Part shown: one piece after another, positions 28,210-36,924 of the stretch
How the letters are laid out: every line of letters begins with the position of its first letter
Numbering within the stretch: the stretch's first letter is position 1
DNA from: Actinomycetota bacterium
GTDB lineage: Bacteria > Actinomycetota > Geothermincolia > Geothermincolales > RBG-13-55-18
Reading direction: 5' to 3'
Assembly (NCBI GenBank): GCA_028697145.1
Contig: JAQVFR010000005.1
Location: 34,477 to 98,476, forward strand
Length of the DNA: 64,000 nucleotides
Program-made: the position numbers and the translations under genes
The notes under the pieces: model-generated
Database searches by the model: none
What the model was told of the DNA's origin: nothing
The model's input: only the letters and a program-made list of their open reading frames with translations

Positions 28210-28779
28210 ATGGCTAAAGTCCTGTTGGTATCGGCCAGTCCGCGCAGGAAAGGTAACACGGCGCAACTGGTCGAGATGTGCGCTGGGGTCATAGAGGACA
28301 ACGGCGTGGAGGCGGAGGTGTTATCGCTGGCCGGGAAGGAGATACGTTCCTGCCTCGCATGCGGAAAATGCGCCAAGTTGGGGGAGTGCGTCCAGGATGA
28401 CGGGCTGAACGAGATCATCGCGAGCCTGAAGGAGGCGGGGGGCTTCATCGTGGCCACGCCTGTCTATTTCGGCACCGCGCGAGGGGACCTCATGTGCGCC
28501 CTGCAGCGCATCGGCATGGTCTCCTCGTCCACCGACGGCTTTCTTTCGCGCAAGGTCGGCGGCCCCATAGCGGTGGCCAGGCGGGGCGGCCATACCGCGA
28601 CCATCCAGGAGCTGCTGATGTTCTACCTCATCAACGACATGATCGTCCCAGGTTCCCGTTACTGGAACATGGTCTTCGGGCGCGATCCGGGGGAGGCCAT
28701 GGAAGACGAGGAGGGCGTCGCGGTCGTGCGCAGGTTCGCGGAGAACGTGGCCTGGCTGGTCGCCAGGCTGGAGGAATAA
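28210..28779 (+). CDS. Flavodoxin-like NADPH-dependent FMN reductase
   Basis: 189 residues from the ATG at 28210, preceded by GGAGG. The FMN phosphate loop SASPRRKGNTAQL is at residues 8-20, and ATPVYFGTARGDL near 78 binds the isoalloxazine. Between them CLACGKCAKLGEC (about 47-59) supplies four cysteines in the spacing of the iron-sulfur flavoprotein family, so a 4Fe-4S cluster is possible. Such proteins pass electrons between ferredoxin and oxidants or metals in anaerobes. It resembles the protein at 1251 in fold but keeps the cluster motif, which is degenerate in the other. A terminator follows at once. Confidence 0.88.
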   Translation: MAKVLLVSASPRRKGNTAQLVEMCAGVIEDNGVEAEVLSLAGKEIRSCLACGKCAKLGECVQDDGLNEIIASLKEAGGFIVATPVYFGTARGDLMCALQRIGMVSSSTDGFLSRKVGGPIAVARRGGHTATIQELLMFYLINDMIVPGSRYWNMVFGRDPGEAMEDEEGVAVVRRFAENVAWLVARLEE

Positions 28780-28783
28780 AAAA

Positions 28784-28805
28784 GGCCGCGGCCGTGGCCG
28801 CGGCC
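28784..28805 (-). terminator. Rho-independent terminator of acetyl-CoA synthetase gene
   Basis: Two copies of the palindromic decamer GGCCGCGGCC separated by two bases form a strong stem. On the minus strand it is followed by seven T residues, so it best ends the acs transcript, and it also lies just past the flavodoxin-like gene. Confidence 0.8.
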
Positions 28806-28825
28806 GCACAACGCAATGGCCTATG

Positions 28826-30778
28826 TCAGACCTTCATCTTCTCGATGGCCTCCTTGATCTCGTCCACGGAGGCGCCGTCCTCGATGGTGGAGAGGTCGCC
28901 CAGGTCTTCTCCAAGCCACAACCGCTTCATGACCCTGCGCATTATCTTCCCGCTGCGGGTCTTGGGTAGCATGTGCACGAACTGGATGTCCTTGATCACT
29001 ACGATGGGCCCCATGACGTTCCTGACGTGCTGGATGAGCTCCTTCTTCAGCTCCTCCGTGGGTTCCGTTCCGGCAGCCAGCACCACGAAGGCACAGGCCA
29101 CCTCGCCGCGGAAATCGTCGGGCACGCCGGATACGCCGCTCTCCATCACCAGGGGATGGGAGATGAGGGCGTTCTCGATCTCTATGGTGCCTATGCGGTG
29201 GGCGGAGATCTTGATGACCTCGTCCGCCCGGCCCACGAACCAGATGTAGCCGTCCTCGTCGCGGTAGGCCCCGTCGCCCGAGGTGTACATGCCCTTCAGG
29301 GCCTCGGTCATGTCCCAGTAGTCGTCCTGGTATCTCTGCGGGTCCTCCCACAGGGTAGGGGTGAGGCCGGGGAAAGGCTTCTTGATGACGAACATGCCCT
29401 TCTCGCCGGGGGGGCAGGGCTCCCCGGTGTTCTCGTTCACGATGTCCACCAGGACTCCGGGTACGGCCAGGGTGGAGGACCCCGGCTTGATCGGGTACAT
29501 GCCCAGGCCGTAGGGGTTGCCGATGACCGGCCCGGAGGTCTCCGTCTGCCACATGTGGTCGATGACCGGTATGCGGTTCTCGAAGGCCTCGAGCTGCATC
29601 CATTCCCACGCCGCCGGATTGAGCACCTCGCCGGCGCAGAAGACCCTCTCCACGCAGCTGATATCGTGCTTGCGCGCCTCCTCGATGCCCAGCTTCATCA
29701 GGCCCCTCACGCCGGTGGGCGAGATCCACAGCGCGGTGACGCGGTTCCTCTCGATGACGTCCCAGATCATGTCCCGGCGCGGGAAGTCCGGCGTGCCCTC
29801 GAAGAGGATGGTGGTGCAGCCGGAGAGGAGCGGGCCGTAGACGTTGTATGAATGCCCCACTATCCACCCGATGTCGGAGGTTGCGAACCACACGTCGTCG
29901 GGGCGCATCTTATAGATCCACTTCCCCATGGAATAGACGTACTGCTGGTAGCCGCCGTGCACGTGCACCGTGACCTTCGGCTTTGCCGTGGTGCCCGAGG
30001 TGGGCAGGAGAAACAGGGGCTCGTTGGACTCCATTATCTCCACTTCACCGCTTTGCCCCTCCGCCATGGCCAGGAAGTCCTCCCAGGTGATGTCGCGTCC
30101 CTCCTGCATGGGCCGGTGGTCGTCGCTCGCCTTCTGCAGCACCACCACCTTCTTCACCTGTCCGTAGGGGACCTCCTCGATGGCATCGTCGATTACCTTC
30201 TTGAGCTCGATGACCGCGCCGCGGCGGTGGTTGACGTCCTGGGTCAGCACGTATTCGGCGCCCGAGAGCTGTATCCTGTCCGCGACGGCCTTGTAGGAGA
30301 ATCCCGCGAAGACCACGACGTGGATGGCGCCGATGCGGGCGCAGGCGAGCATGGCCACCACCGGCTCGACCCCCATGGGCATATAGATGACGACGCGGTC
30401 GCCCTTATTCACGCCCAGGCCGCGCAGGGCCGCGGCGTACTGCTTCACCAGGTGCAGGAGTTGCGCGTAGGTCACCACCCTCACCTCGCCCGTCTCCGCG
30501 ATCTCCGAGACGATGGCCGCCTTGCCCCCCCTGTCCTTGAGCACGTTGTAGTCCACCGCGCTGTAGCACACGTTGGTCTGTCCGCCCACGTACCAGCGGA
30601 AAGTGGGGTAATCCGACTCGAAGGCCTTGTCCCACTTCCTGAACCAGTAGAGCTCGCCTGTGGAATCGAGGGCCGCCCGTTCCCAGAACCCCTCGAAGTC
30701 TTCGTAGCCGGACTGCAGGAAAGCCCTGACGTGTGGCGGGATCAATTCGATCCTGGGGATGTTTGCCTCTTCGCTCAT
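28826..30778 (-). CDS. acsA: Acetyl-CoA synthetase (AMP-forming)
   Basis: 650 residues, normal for the family, starting at the ATG at 30778 behind GGAGGGCAA. The adenylate-forming motif LPTSGTTAKPKV is near 265, and the C-terminal domain has YTSGDGAYRDEDGYIWFVGRADEVIK near 510 and the regulatory lysine loop TRSGKIMRRVMK near 608, a site of reversible acetylation in relatives. It activates acetate to acetyl-CoA with ATP, in the cytoplasm. Its N-terminal ACAS_N segment (residues 20-80) distinguishes it from short acyl-CoA ligases. It stands alone on its strand with its own terminator. In this window it feeds acetyl-CoA toward the oxoacid oxidoreductase and ppdK reactions. A propionyl-CoA substrate cannot be excluded. 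Confidence 0.95.
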   Translation of the reverse strand: MSEEANIPRIELIPPHVRAFLQSGYEDFEGFWERAALDSTGELYWFRKWDKAFESDYPTFRWYVGGQTNVCYSAVDYNVLKDRGGKAAIVSEIAETGEVRVVTYAQLLHLVKQYAAALRGLGVNKGDRVVIYMPMGVEPVVAMLACARIGAIHVVVFAGFSYKAVADRIQLSGAEYVLTQDVNHRRGAVIELKKVIDDAIEEVPYGQVKKVVVLQKASDDHRPMQEGRDITWEDFLAMAEGQSGEVEIMESNEPLFLLPTSGTTAKPKVTVHVHGGYQQYVYSMGKWIYKMRPDDVWFATSDIGWIVGHSYNVYGPLLSGCTTILFEGTPDFPRRDMIWDVIERNRVTALWISPTGVRGLMKLGIEEARKHDISCVERVFCAGEVLNPAAWEWMQLEAFENRIPVIDHMWQTETSGPVIGNPYGLGMYPIKPGSSTLAVPGVLVDIVNENTGEPCPPGEKGMFVIKKPFPGLTPTLWEDPQRYQDDYWDMTEALKGMYTSGDGAYRDEDGYIWFVGRADEVIKISAHRIGTIEIENALISHPLVMESGVSGVPDDFRGEVACAFVVLAAGTEPTEELKKELIQHVRNVMGPIVVIKDIQFVHMLPKTRSGKIMRRVMKRLWLGEDLGDLSTIEDGASVDEIKEAIEKMKV

Positions 30779-30962
30779 TTGCCCTCCTTCGACTGAACCA
30801 AGACAATTACTACCGCTCTTGCTCCGCAGCAACGACGGATACAAGGTCTACCCATGAAGAAGCGGGATGGGGGAAATACCGGGTTTCGTGGCCCCGGACG
30901 CTGACATAAGCCGGACGTCTCTTATCGGTACCCCTCCCGACGCCATAGACGCAATAATATTA

Positions 30963-31844
30963 TCATAAGGAAGGGGGGGAAAGGCGTATCTCGTAGATGT
31001 GGGGCCAGTTCTTTCCGGTCACCAGCAGGTGGCCCGACTCCTCGACCCAGGCGATGCCGTTGAGGACGTACTCACCCCTGAGCCGCGAGGGATCGGGATT
31101 GAGCCCCGCCAGGTCAACCCATCCCGTAACGTCTCCTGACGCGGGCGAGATAATGGCTATGAGGCTTGTATGCCATATATTGGCATATATCTCTCCCGCT
31201 ACGTATTCCAGCTCGTTGAGGTCCGACAGTGGCCCCAGGTTGTCCGACACGTTTACGCGGCCGGTCTCCGTCCCGCTCGCCGGGTCCAGGAAATACAGGG
31301 CCGGGCTGCCGTCGCTCATGATCAGGGACTTGCCGTCGTGCGTAAGCCCCCATCCCTCGCTCGCATAGGAAAAGCTGCGCTTCAATTCCAGGCTGTCGCG
31401 GTCGTAGACGAAACCCAGGCCCGAGGTGTAGGTGAGCTGGAAGACCTCGCCGCCTAGGACGGTCACACCTTCCCCGAAATACTCCGGGTCAAGCTCCAGG
31501 ACGTCCAGGACCTCCCCCGAACGCAGGTCGGTCTTGATAAGCCTGGATTGACCCCGCAGCCCGGTCCCCTCGAAGAGTATGCCGCCATCCATGACCAGTC
31601 CCTCGGTGAAGTCCTCGCTGCCGTGGGCATAGACCTCGATGACCTCGTAAGAGTATACCGGGGCCTCCCTCCCGGCCAGGAACTCGCGGCTGCGCTCCCT
31701 CTCCTCGTCCGCGGCGGCATCCGGCTCCAGCCTGGCGACGGAGCCCCCGCAGCTCGTGAGGAAAAGGAGAAAGCACGCGAGGAGGGCGAGGACCGCGCAT
31801 GCAAGCGCAAACGCAGTTTGCCTGCGGAAACGACCGATCGGCAC
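30963..31844 (-). CDS. Glutaminyl-peptide cyclotransferase-like lipoprotein
   Basis: 293 residues starting at GTG (GGGAG upstream). A signal peptide with lipobox (LFLTSCGGS, cysteine near residue 32) lipid-anchors it outside the membrane. After a charged linker, a five-bladed propeller begins at about 60 with the family phrases YAHGSEDFTEGL, GTGLRGQSRL, and EGWGLTHDGKSL, later NELEYVAGEIYANIW and NGIAW. This matches plant-type and bacterial glutamine cyclotransferases, which close N-terminal glutamine to pyroglutamate and so protect exported proteins. Catalytic residues seem present by phrase comparison, but I cannot map them exactly. It is isolated from neighbours by 180 bases on one side and 47 on the other. 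Confidence 0.88.
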   Translation of the reverse strand: MPIGRFRRQTAFALACAVLALLACFLLFLTSCGGSVARLEPDAAADEERERSREFLAGREAPVYSYEVIEVYAHGSEDFTEGLVMDGGILFEGTGLRGQSRLIKTDLRSGEVLDVLELDPEYFGEGVTVLGGEVFQLTYTSGLGFVYDRDSLELKRSFSYASEGWGLTHDGKSLIMSDGSPALYFLDPASGTETGRVNVSDNLGPLSDLNELEYVAGEIYANIWHTSLIAIISPASGDVTGWVDLAGLNPDPSRLRGEYVLNGIAWVEESGHLLVTGKNWPHIYEIRLSPPSL

Positions 31845-31891
31845 GCCTCTCCCGCCGCCTCGAGGGCGTGGTCGTTCGAGCGGGGCGCCGC

Positions 31892-32119
31892 TCAGCGGAA
31901 ATCACCCAGTTTCTTGTGCTTGTCCACCGGTCTTTCGAGCTGTTCCACGGGCTTGGAGGCATCGTGAAAGCAGCTTCCCGGCTTCTCGCTCTCTTTCACC
32001 TTGGGGTAGATCACCTCATGCAGGAACTGCAGCGCGCCTTCGCTGTCCCCGTCCATGACGATGCGCTCCAGTTCCATGCGCTCCGCTTCCCCGATGGAGA
32101 GCCCCCAGGTCTTAGCCAC
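31892..32119 (-). CDS. Small conserved-looking hypothetical protein
   Basis: 75 residues from the GTG at 32119, which has GGGAGG six bases upstream; the reading frame extends further up but without coding character. The sequence is charged and probably helical (IGEAERMELERIVMDGDSEGAL, then VIYPKVKESEKPG), with a single cysteine (GSCFHD) and a basic end. There is no signal peptide. I do not recognise a family. It lies between the cyclotransferase and the DapA-like gene on the same strand and might be co-transcribed with them. Confidence 0.6.
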   Translation of the reverse strand: MAKTWGLSIGEAERMELERIVMDGDSEGALQFLHEVIYPKVKESEKPGSCFHDASKPVEQLERPVDKHKKLGDFR

Positions 32120-32307
32120 AGCTACCTCCCGTCTTTGATCAAACGGAATGTTCCAGCGTGCCCGCGCCGGGACTGGACCTGGATCCAGGATATCTCCGGC
32201 CGCGCTTCCCATTATCCGATACCCTGTTGTGTTTGCATATCCCGCGGGTCGCGCGCGTGCGCTGCCCCGCAGGGCATAGATACCCGACATGGAAAACGCG
32301 GAGCCGC

Positions 32308-33195
32308 TCAAATAAGGCCGGCGTTCTCCAGGGTCTCGCGCACCAGCTTCGCCTGTTCAGAGGTCAGCCGGGGCAGCGGTCCCTTGACGTGCGTCATCAC
32401 GGGATGTCCCAGCAGGCGCAAGGCTTCCTTCTGCATGGCATGCGGGGTCGGGGTGGAGGCCAGCAGGGGGGCCAGGGAGAAGACGTCCTTCTGCAGCTCC
32501 TGCGCCCTCTCCGCGTCGCCGTTCCGGCATGCCTCGTACAGCTCCACCGTCTTCTCCGGGATGAAGTTGGGCACGGGGCAGATGGCGCCGCAGGCGCCCA
32601 CGGCCATGGTCTCCACCAGGTTGAAGGTCATGCCGGTGAAGACGCAGAAATCCTCGTCGGTCGCCTCCACCAGCGCGCGCACCTCCTCGACCTCGAAGAT
32701 GGTCTCCTTGGCACCGACCATGTTGTCGATGACCGCGATGCGGGCGATGCTCCCCGGCGCCAGGGCCAGGCCGGTGTTGGAGGGAAAGTTATAGAAAAGG
32801 ACAGGAAGGCTGACGCTGCCGCAGACGTCCTCGTAGAAGGCATAGACGGCGTCCTCGTCCAGGTTATAGAAGCGGTGCAGGGCAATGAGCAGGCCGTCGG
32901 CGCCGGCCTCCTCGGCGTAGCGGGACATGTCCACGGCGGGCTCCGTGCCTCTCTTGTTGACGCCCACGATAACCGGTATCCTCTGCGCGCAGGCATCTAT
33001 CACAGTGTCTATGACGTCCTTCTGGTGGTGGTGGGTGAGGTAGGGGTTCTCCCCGTTGCTGCCCAACACCACCAGGCCGTGCACCCCGGACTCCACCAGG
33101 TAATCCGTTATCTCCCGCATGGCCTCGCGATCGACGTTGCCGTAGTCGTCGTAGGTGGTCAGCATGACCGTGAATATGCCCTCGAAACGCTTCAT
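32308..33195 (-). CDS. DapA/NanA-family aldolase
   Basis: 295 residues forming an 8-stranded barrel. The Schiff-base lysine lies in IDNMVGAKETIFEV near 160 and the tyrosine of PVLFYNFPSNTG near 133, the pair that defines the dihydrodipicolinate synthase / N-acetylneuraminate lyase superfamily. The N-terminal GLVVLGSNGENPYLT loop (near 45) supports pyruvate-binding members. Whether it makes dihydrodipicolinate for lysine or acts on a sugar acid is unclear: the family is broad and no lysine genes are adjacent. The substrate-discriminating arginine usual in DapA is not obvious to me, so a sugar-acid aldolase is a real alternative. Confidence 0.85.
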   Translation of the reverse strand: MKRFEGIFTVMLTTYDDYGNVDREAMREITDYLVESGVHGLVVLGSNGENPYLTHHHQKDVIDTVIDACAQRIPVIVGVNKRGTEPAVDMSRYAEEAGADGLLIALHRFYNLDEDAVYAFYEDVCGSVSLPVLFYNFPSNTGLALAPGSIARIAVIDNMVGAKETIFEVEEVRALVEATDEDFCVFTGMTFNLVETMAVGACGAICPVPNFIPEKTVELYEACRNGDAERAQELQKDVFSLAPLLASTPTPHAMQKEALRLLGHPVMTHVKGPLPRLTSEQAKLVRETLENAGLI

Positions 33196-33462
33196 CGACC
33201 ATCACCCCGCATTCGCTAGACAGCCTCTTTCCCGGCCCTTTCAGTATCGGCCGCGGCCCCGCCGCGATTAACGCCGTTCAGTTGCGCACACCCGTTCCGC
33301 GAAGCCGTCGCGCCCCGGGGGTGCGCGCCCAACGGCGTGGTGGCAGGACGTCCCGCTCCAAGACCGCATCCGCCCGGCCTTTCCGCCATGTTATCATTTT
33401 TGCGTGAGGATATACGGGCTCGCGATGCAGGGGCGGCGCGAACGGGGGAAAAAGGAGTTCTC

Positions 33463-35094
33463 ATGCCGGTGCTTGGGCTCCCTTGGTGGAAGAAAGGCGT
33501 GATCTACCAGATCGCGGTGCCCAGCTTCGCCGACTCCGACGGCGACGGCATGGGCGACCTGCGCGGCATCATCGACAGGCTCGACTACCTCAACGACGGG
33601 ACGTCCTCTTCCCTGGGCGTGGACGCCGTCTGGCTGACGCCGGTCAATGCGTCCCCCATGCGCGATTTCGGTTACGACGTCAGCGATTACCGTGAGATAA
33701 ACCCGCGCTTCGGGAGCATGCGGGACTTCGAGGAGCTGCTGGATGCCTGCCACCGGCGGGATATGAAGGTGATAATGGACATGGTCCTCAACCACACCTC
33801 CAGCGAGCACCCCTGGTTCGTGGAGTCGCGCTCCTCCCGGGACAACCCCAGGCGCGACTGGTACGTGTGGCGTGACGGCAGGGCGCAGGGCAAACCCCCC
33901 AACCGCTGGCTGGCGGTGGTGGAGGGCAGCGCCTGGGAGTACGACGCCACCACCCGCCAGTACTATTACCATGCCTTCCTCCCCTTCCAGCCCGACCTCA
34001 ACTGGCGCAATCCCCAGGTGAGGGAGGAGATGCTGGGCGTGGCCGGGTTCTGGCTGGACAAGGGCGTGGACGGCTTCCGGCTCGACCTCATCAACTTCCT
34101 CTACGAGGACGAACTGCTGCGCGACAACCCCCGCAGGTTCGGCCTGCGGCCGTACGACTGGCAGCGTCACCTCTACGACCGTTCCCGGCCCGAGAGCCTG
34201 GAGGCGGCGAGGGAGCTGCGGCGCCTCACCGACCGTTACCCCGACCGTGCCATGATGGGCGAGGTCTATACGGATGATCCCCGGGACGCCGTGGCCTATC
34301 TGGGCGGCGGCGACGACGCCCTGCACCTCTCCTTCTACCTCGATTTCGCCGAGCGCAAGTGGAAAGCGGAGGCGTTCCGGGATTCGGTGGGGTGGCTGGA
34401 GGCGCACCTCCCTCCCTGGGGATGGCCCTGCTACTACCTCAACAACCACGACCTGCCGCGCTCCTATACCCGCCTTGGCAGGGGCGGCGACGCGGAGGCC
34501 AGGGCGAAGGTGGCCGCCGCCATGCTCCTGACCCTGAGGGGCACCCCCATCATCTACTACGGGGAGGAGATAGGTATGCCCGCGAGCAGGGTGCCCAGGA
34601 AGAGGATGGACGACCCCATCGGAAGGAAGTTCTGGCCCCTCCCGGTGGGAAGGGACGGCTCCCGCACCCCCATGCAGTGGAACGGGGAGAAAAACGCGGG
34701 CTTTACCTCGGGCGAACCCCGGCTGCCCGTGGACCTCTCGTGCGGTGACAGGAACGTCGAGCGCCAGGACGGAGACCCGGGCTCGCTCCTCAACTGGTAC
34801 CGTAGCCTCATCCGGCTGCGCGGAGAAAAGCCGGCGCTGCGGGCCGGGAGTTACCGAGCCCTCGCCGGTACCCCGAAGGGTGTATTTGCTTACCTGAGGG
34901 AAGCGGGGGAAGAGAGGATAGCGGTGTTTTTGAATTTCACCGCCCGGGAAGTCACGCTGCCCGGGCTGGAGGTCGTCCCGGAGCGTGGCGTATGGAGGAG
35001 GTTGATCTCCACCCTCGGGGGAGACGGCGACGGCGTCGATCTGCAGCGTGTCCGCCTCAGGCCCGACGAGGCCCTGGTCCTGGAGAGGGCGTGA
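33463..35094 (+). CDS. Glycoside hydrolase family 13 alpha-glucosidase-like enzyme
   Basis: 543 residues from the ATG at 33463, with AAGGAG six bases upstream. The four conserved regions of GH13 are all present: DMVLNHTSSEHPWF near 107, the nucleophile aspartate in GFRLDLINFL near 207, the acid/base glutamate in MMGEVYTDD near 265, and NNHDLPRS near 328. The DSDGDGMGDLRGIIDRLDYL phrase near 23 is typical of oligo-1,6-glucosidase, trehalose synthase and alpha-glucosidase subfamilies. It would release glucose from alpha-linked oligosaccharides in the cytoplasm, since no signal peptide is seen. The C-terminal 90 residues form the beta domain. Exact linkage preference is not readable. Confidence 0.9.
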   Translation: MPVLGLPWWKKGVIYQIAVPSFADSDGDGMGDLRGIIDRLDYLNDGTSSSLGVDAVWLTPVNASPMRDFGYDVSDYREINPRFGSMRDFEELLDACHRRDMKVIMDMVLNHTSSEHPWFVESRSSRDNPRRDWYVWRDGRAQGKPPNRWLAVVEGSAWEYDATTRQYYYHAFLPFQPDLNWRNPQVREEMLGVAGFWLDKGVDGFRLDLINFLYEDELLRDNPRRFGLRPYDWQRHLYDRSRPESLEAARELRRLTDRYPDRAMMGEVYTDDPRDAVAYLGGGDDALHLSFYLDFAERKWKAEAFRDSVGWLEAHLPPWGWPCYYLNNHDLPRSYTRLGRGGDAEARAKVAAAMLLTLRGTPIIYYGEEIGMPASRVPRKRMDDPIGRKFWPLPVGRDGSRTPMQWNGEKNAGFTSGEPRLPVDLSCGDRNVERQDGDPGSLLNWYRSLIRLRGEKPALRAGSYRALAGTPKGVFAYLREAGEERIAVFLNFTAREVTLPGLEVVPERGVWRRLISTLGGDGDGVDLQRVRLRPDEALVLERA

Positions 35095-35331
35095 ACGCAT
35101 GCCCTGCCGGGCGGCCGGTCGGGACGTGGCGGCGCCGTCGAGGCCGTGCCCGGGCGCGCCTCGATCCCTGGACGGCGCGGTGGGGACGGGCGCCGCCGGG
35201 ATACGCGCGTCATAGGGGTTTAAAATGATGATCATGGAGTGCTGAAGAAACAAGCGGCGTCGGGAGCCTTTGATGGACCGACGGATAATCCGTAGCGAGC
35301 GGTATGCGGTGGCGGGTGATGGGAGGCGAAC

Positions 35332-36924
35332 ATGTTTTGCGACGAATGCGGCAAGGAACTTCCGGACGGAAGCAGGTTCTGCAAGTTCTGTGGCACTGAC
35401 CTGACGGGTAAGCCGCAAGGGGCAGGGCCGCCTCAAGGGGAAACCCCGGCGGTGCCGCCCCCACCGCCGTATCAAGCGCCTGCGGCGCCACCCTCGCAGG
35501 TGGCGGCGCCGGCGCCCCCCGTCCCGGCGGGACACAGCGCGAGACCATGGTGGAAAAACCCCCTGTTCATCGGCGGTATCGCGACCCTCGCGATAGCCGT
35601 AGTGGTGCTGGTGCTGGTGTTCACCGTTTTCACCGGCGACAAGGTGTCCAAAGCCGAGCCCTACGTCAAGGAATCCCAGGTCCTGCTGGAGGAGAGAAAG
35701 TACGAGGAAGCCCTGGAGCAGGCGGAGCTGGCGGTAGCGGCAGACCCCGCGTACGCTCCGGCCTACGTGGCACGGGCCGACGCGTTGGAGAGGCTGGACG
35801 AGGTGGAGCGGGCCCTCGAGGACGCCGAGAAGGCCGTCGAGCTCGACCCCGACTACTCCGACGCCTACAGGAGCCGCGCCAACGTCTATGACTCCATGCG
35901 GGAATACGGCAAGGCGCTGGAGGATTACGACAAGGCCGTCGAGTTGGACCCCGGCAACGCAAAGGCCTTTAACGGCCGCGGGGTCACCCGCTCGCACATG
36001 AACGAATACGAGGAGGCGCTGGTCGATTACGCCAGGGCCGTCGAGCTCGATCCCGGCTCCGCCAGGTTTTACACCAACCGCGGCTGGTGTTACTACGACC
36101 TCGATAAGCCGGACAAGGCCAGGGACGATTTCGACAAGGCCATCGAGCTCGGCCCCGCCATCCCCCTTGCTTATGCCGGGCGCGGCGCGATACAGGGCGA
36201 TAGCGACGAGATCGAGGCGGCGATCGAGAGTTTCGACAAGGCCGTCGAGCTCGACCCGGAGTTCGCGTATGCCTACCGCTGGCTGTCCTGGCTCCATAAC
36301 GAACTGGGGCAGTACGAGCAGGCGATGAAGAACGCCGACAAGGCCATAGAGTTCGACCCCAAGAACGCGTACGCATACAGTCAGCGGGCGCGTGCCTACA
36401 GCGAACTGGGGCAGCAAGAGCAGGCGATAAAGGACGCCGACAAGTCCATCGAGCTGGACCCCAAGAATGCATACGCCTACGGTCAGCGCTCGTTTTCATA
36501 TAACGAACTGGGGCAGTACGAGCAGGCGATAAATGACGCCAGCAAGGCCATCGAGCTGGACCCCGAATATGCGTATGCATACTTCGAGCGCGGATATGCC
36601 CACAACGAACTCGGCCAGTACGAGAGCGGGCTGAACGATAACAACAAGGCCATCGAGCTCGGCTATGAAAAATCAAGCGCCTATAACAACCGTGGTGTCG
36701 CCTATAAGGCTCTGGGGCAGCCCGACCTGGCTCTAGCTGATTATGGCAAAGCCATCGAGCTCGACCCCGCAAACGCCCTCCCCTACAGTAACCGCGGCGT
36801 CATATACGAGGAACGCGGCCAGAGGGACGAGGCGATCGCGCAGTACGTGAAGGCCGCGGAACTGGACCCGGACTATTCTCCCCCGAGGGAAGCTTTGCGC
36901 AGGCTCGGCGTCCCCGGCTACTGA
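35332..36924 (+). CDS. Zinc-ribbon membrane protein with TPR array
   Basis: 530 residues. A zinc ribbon at the N-terminus (CDECGKELPDGSRFCKFCG, residues 3-21), a proline- and alanine-rich linker, one hydrophobic segment around residues 80-100, then about eleven tetratricopeptide repeats from residue 110 to the end, most ending in ELDP followed by a new helix (e.g. KAIELDPKNAYAY). The ribbon is predicted cytoplasmic and the repeats outside. TPR arrays hold protein complexes together. Repetition is also visible in the DNA (GAACTGGGGCAGTACGAGCAGGCGAT appears several times), so repeat number may differ between strains. The end overlaps the convergent lipoprotein gene by seven bases. Confidence 0.88.
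   Translation: MFCDECGKELPDGSRFCKFCGTDLTGKPQGAGPPQGETPAVPPPPPYQAPAAPPSQVAAPAPPVPAGHSARPWWKNPLFIGGIATLAIAVVVLVLVFTVFTGDKVSKAEPYVKESQVLLEERKYEEALEQAELAVAADPAYAPAYVARADALERLDEVERALEDAEKAVELDPDYSDAYRSRANVYDSMREYGKALEDYDKAVELDPGNAKAFNGRGVTRSHMNEYEEALVDYARAVELDPGSARFYTNRGWCYYDLDKPDKARDDFDKAIELGPAIPLAYAGRGAIQGDSDEIEAAIESFDKAVELDPEFAYAYRWLSWLHNELGQYEQAMKNADKAIEFDPKNAYAYSQRARAYSELGQQEQAIKDADKSIELDPKNAYAYGQRSFSYNELGQYEQAINDASKAIELDPEYAYAYFERGYAHNELGQYESGLNDNNKAIELGYEKSSAYNNRGVAYKALGQPDLALADYGKAIELDPANALPYSNRGVIYEERGQRDEAIAQYVKAAELDPDYSPPREALRRLGVPGY

Noticed and set aside
33394..36417. Very long minus-strand reading frame of about 1007 codons opposite the glucosidase and TPR genes
   Set aside because: Its codons mirror strongly conserved GH13 and TPR genes on the other strand; it has low-complexity Arg/Pro/Leu-rich composition, no ribosome-binding site and no family motif. 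It is an antisense shadow common in GC-rich DNA.
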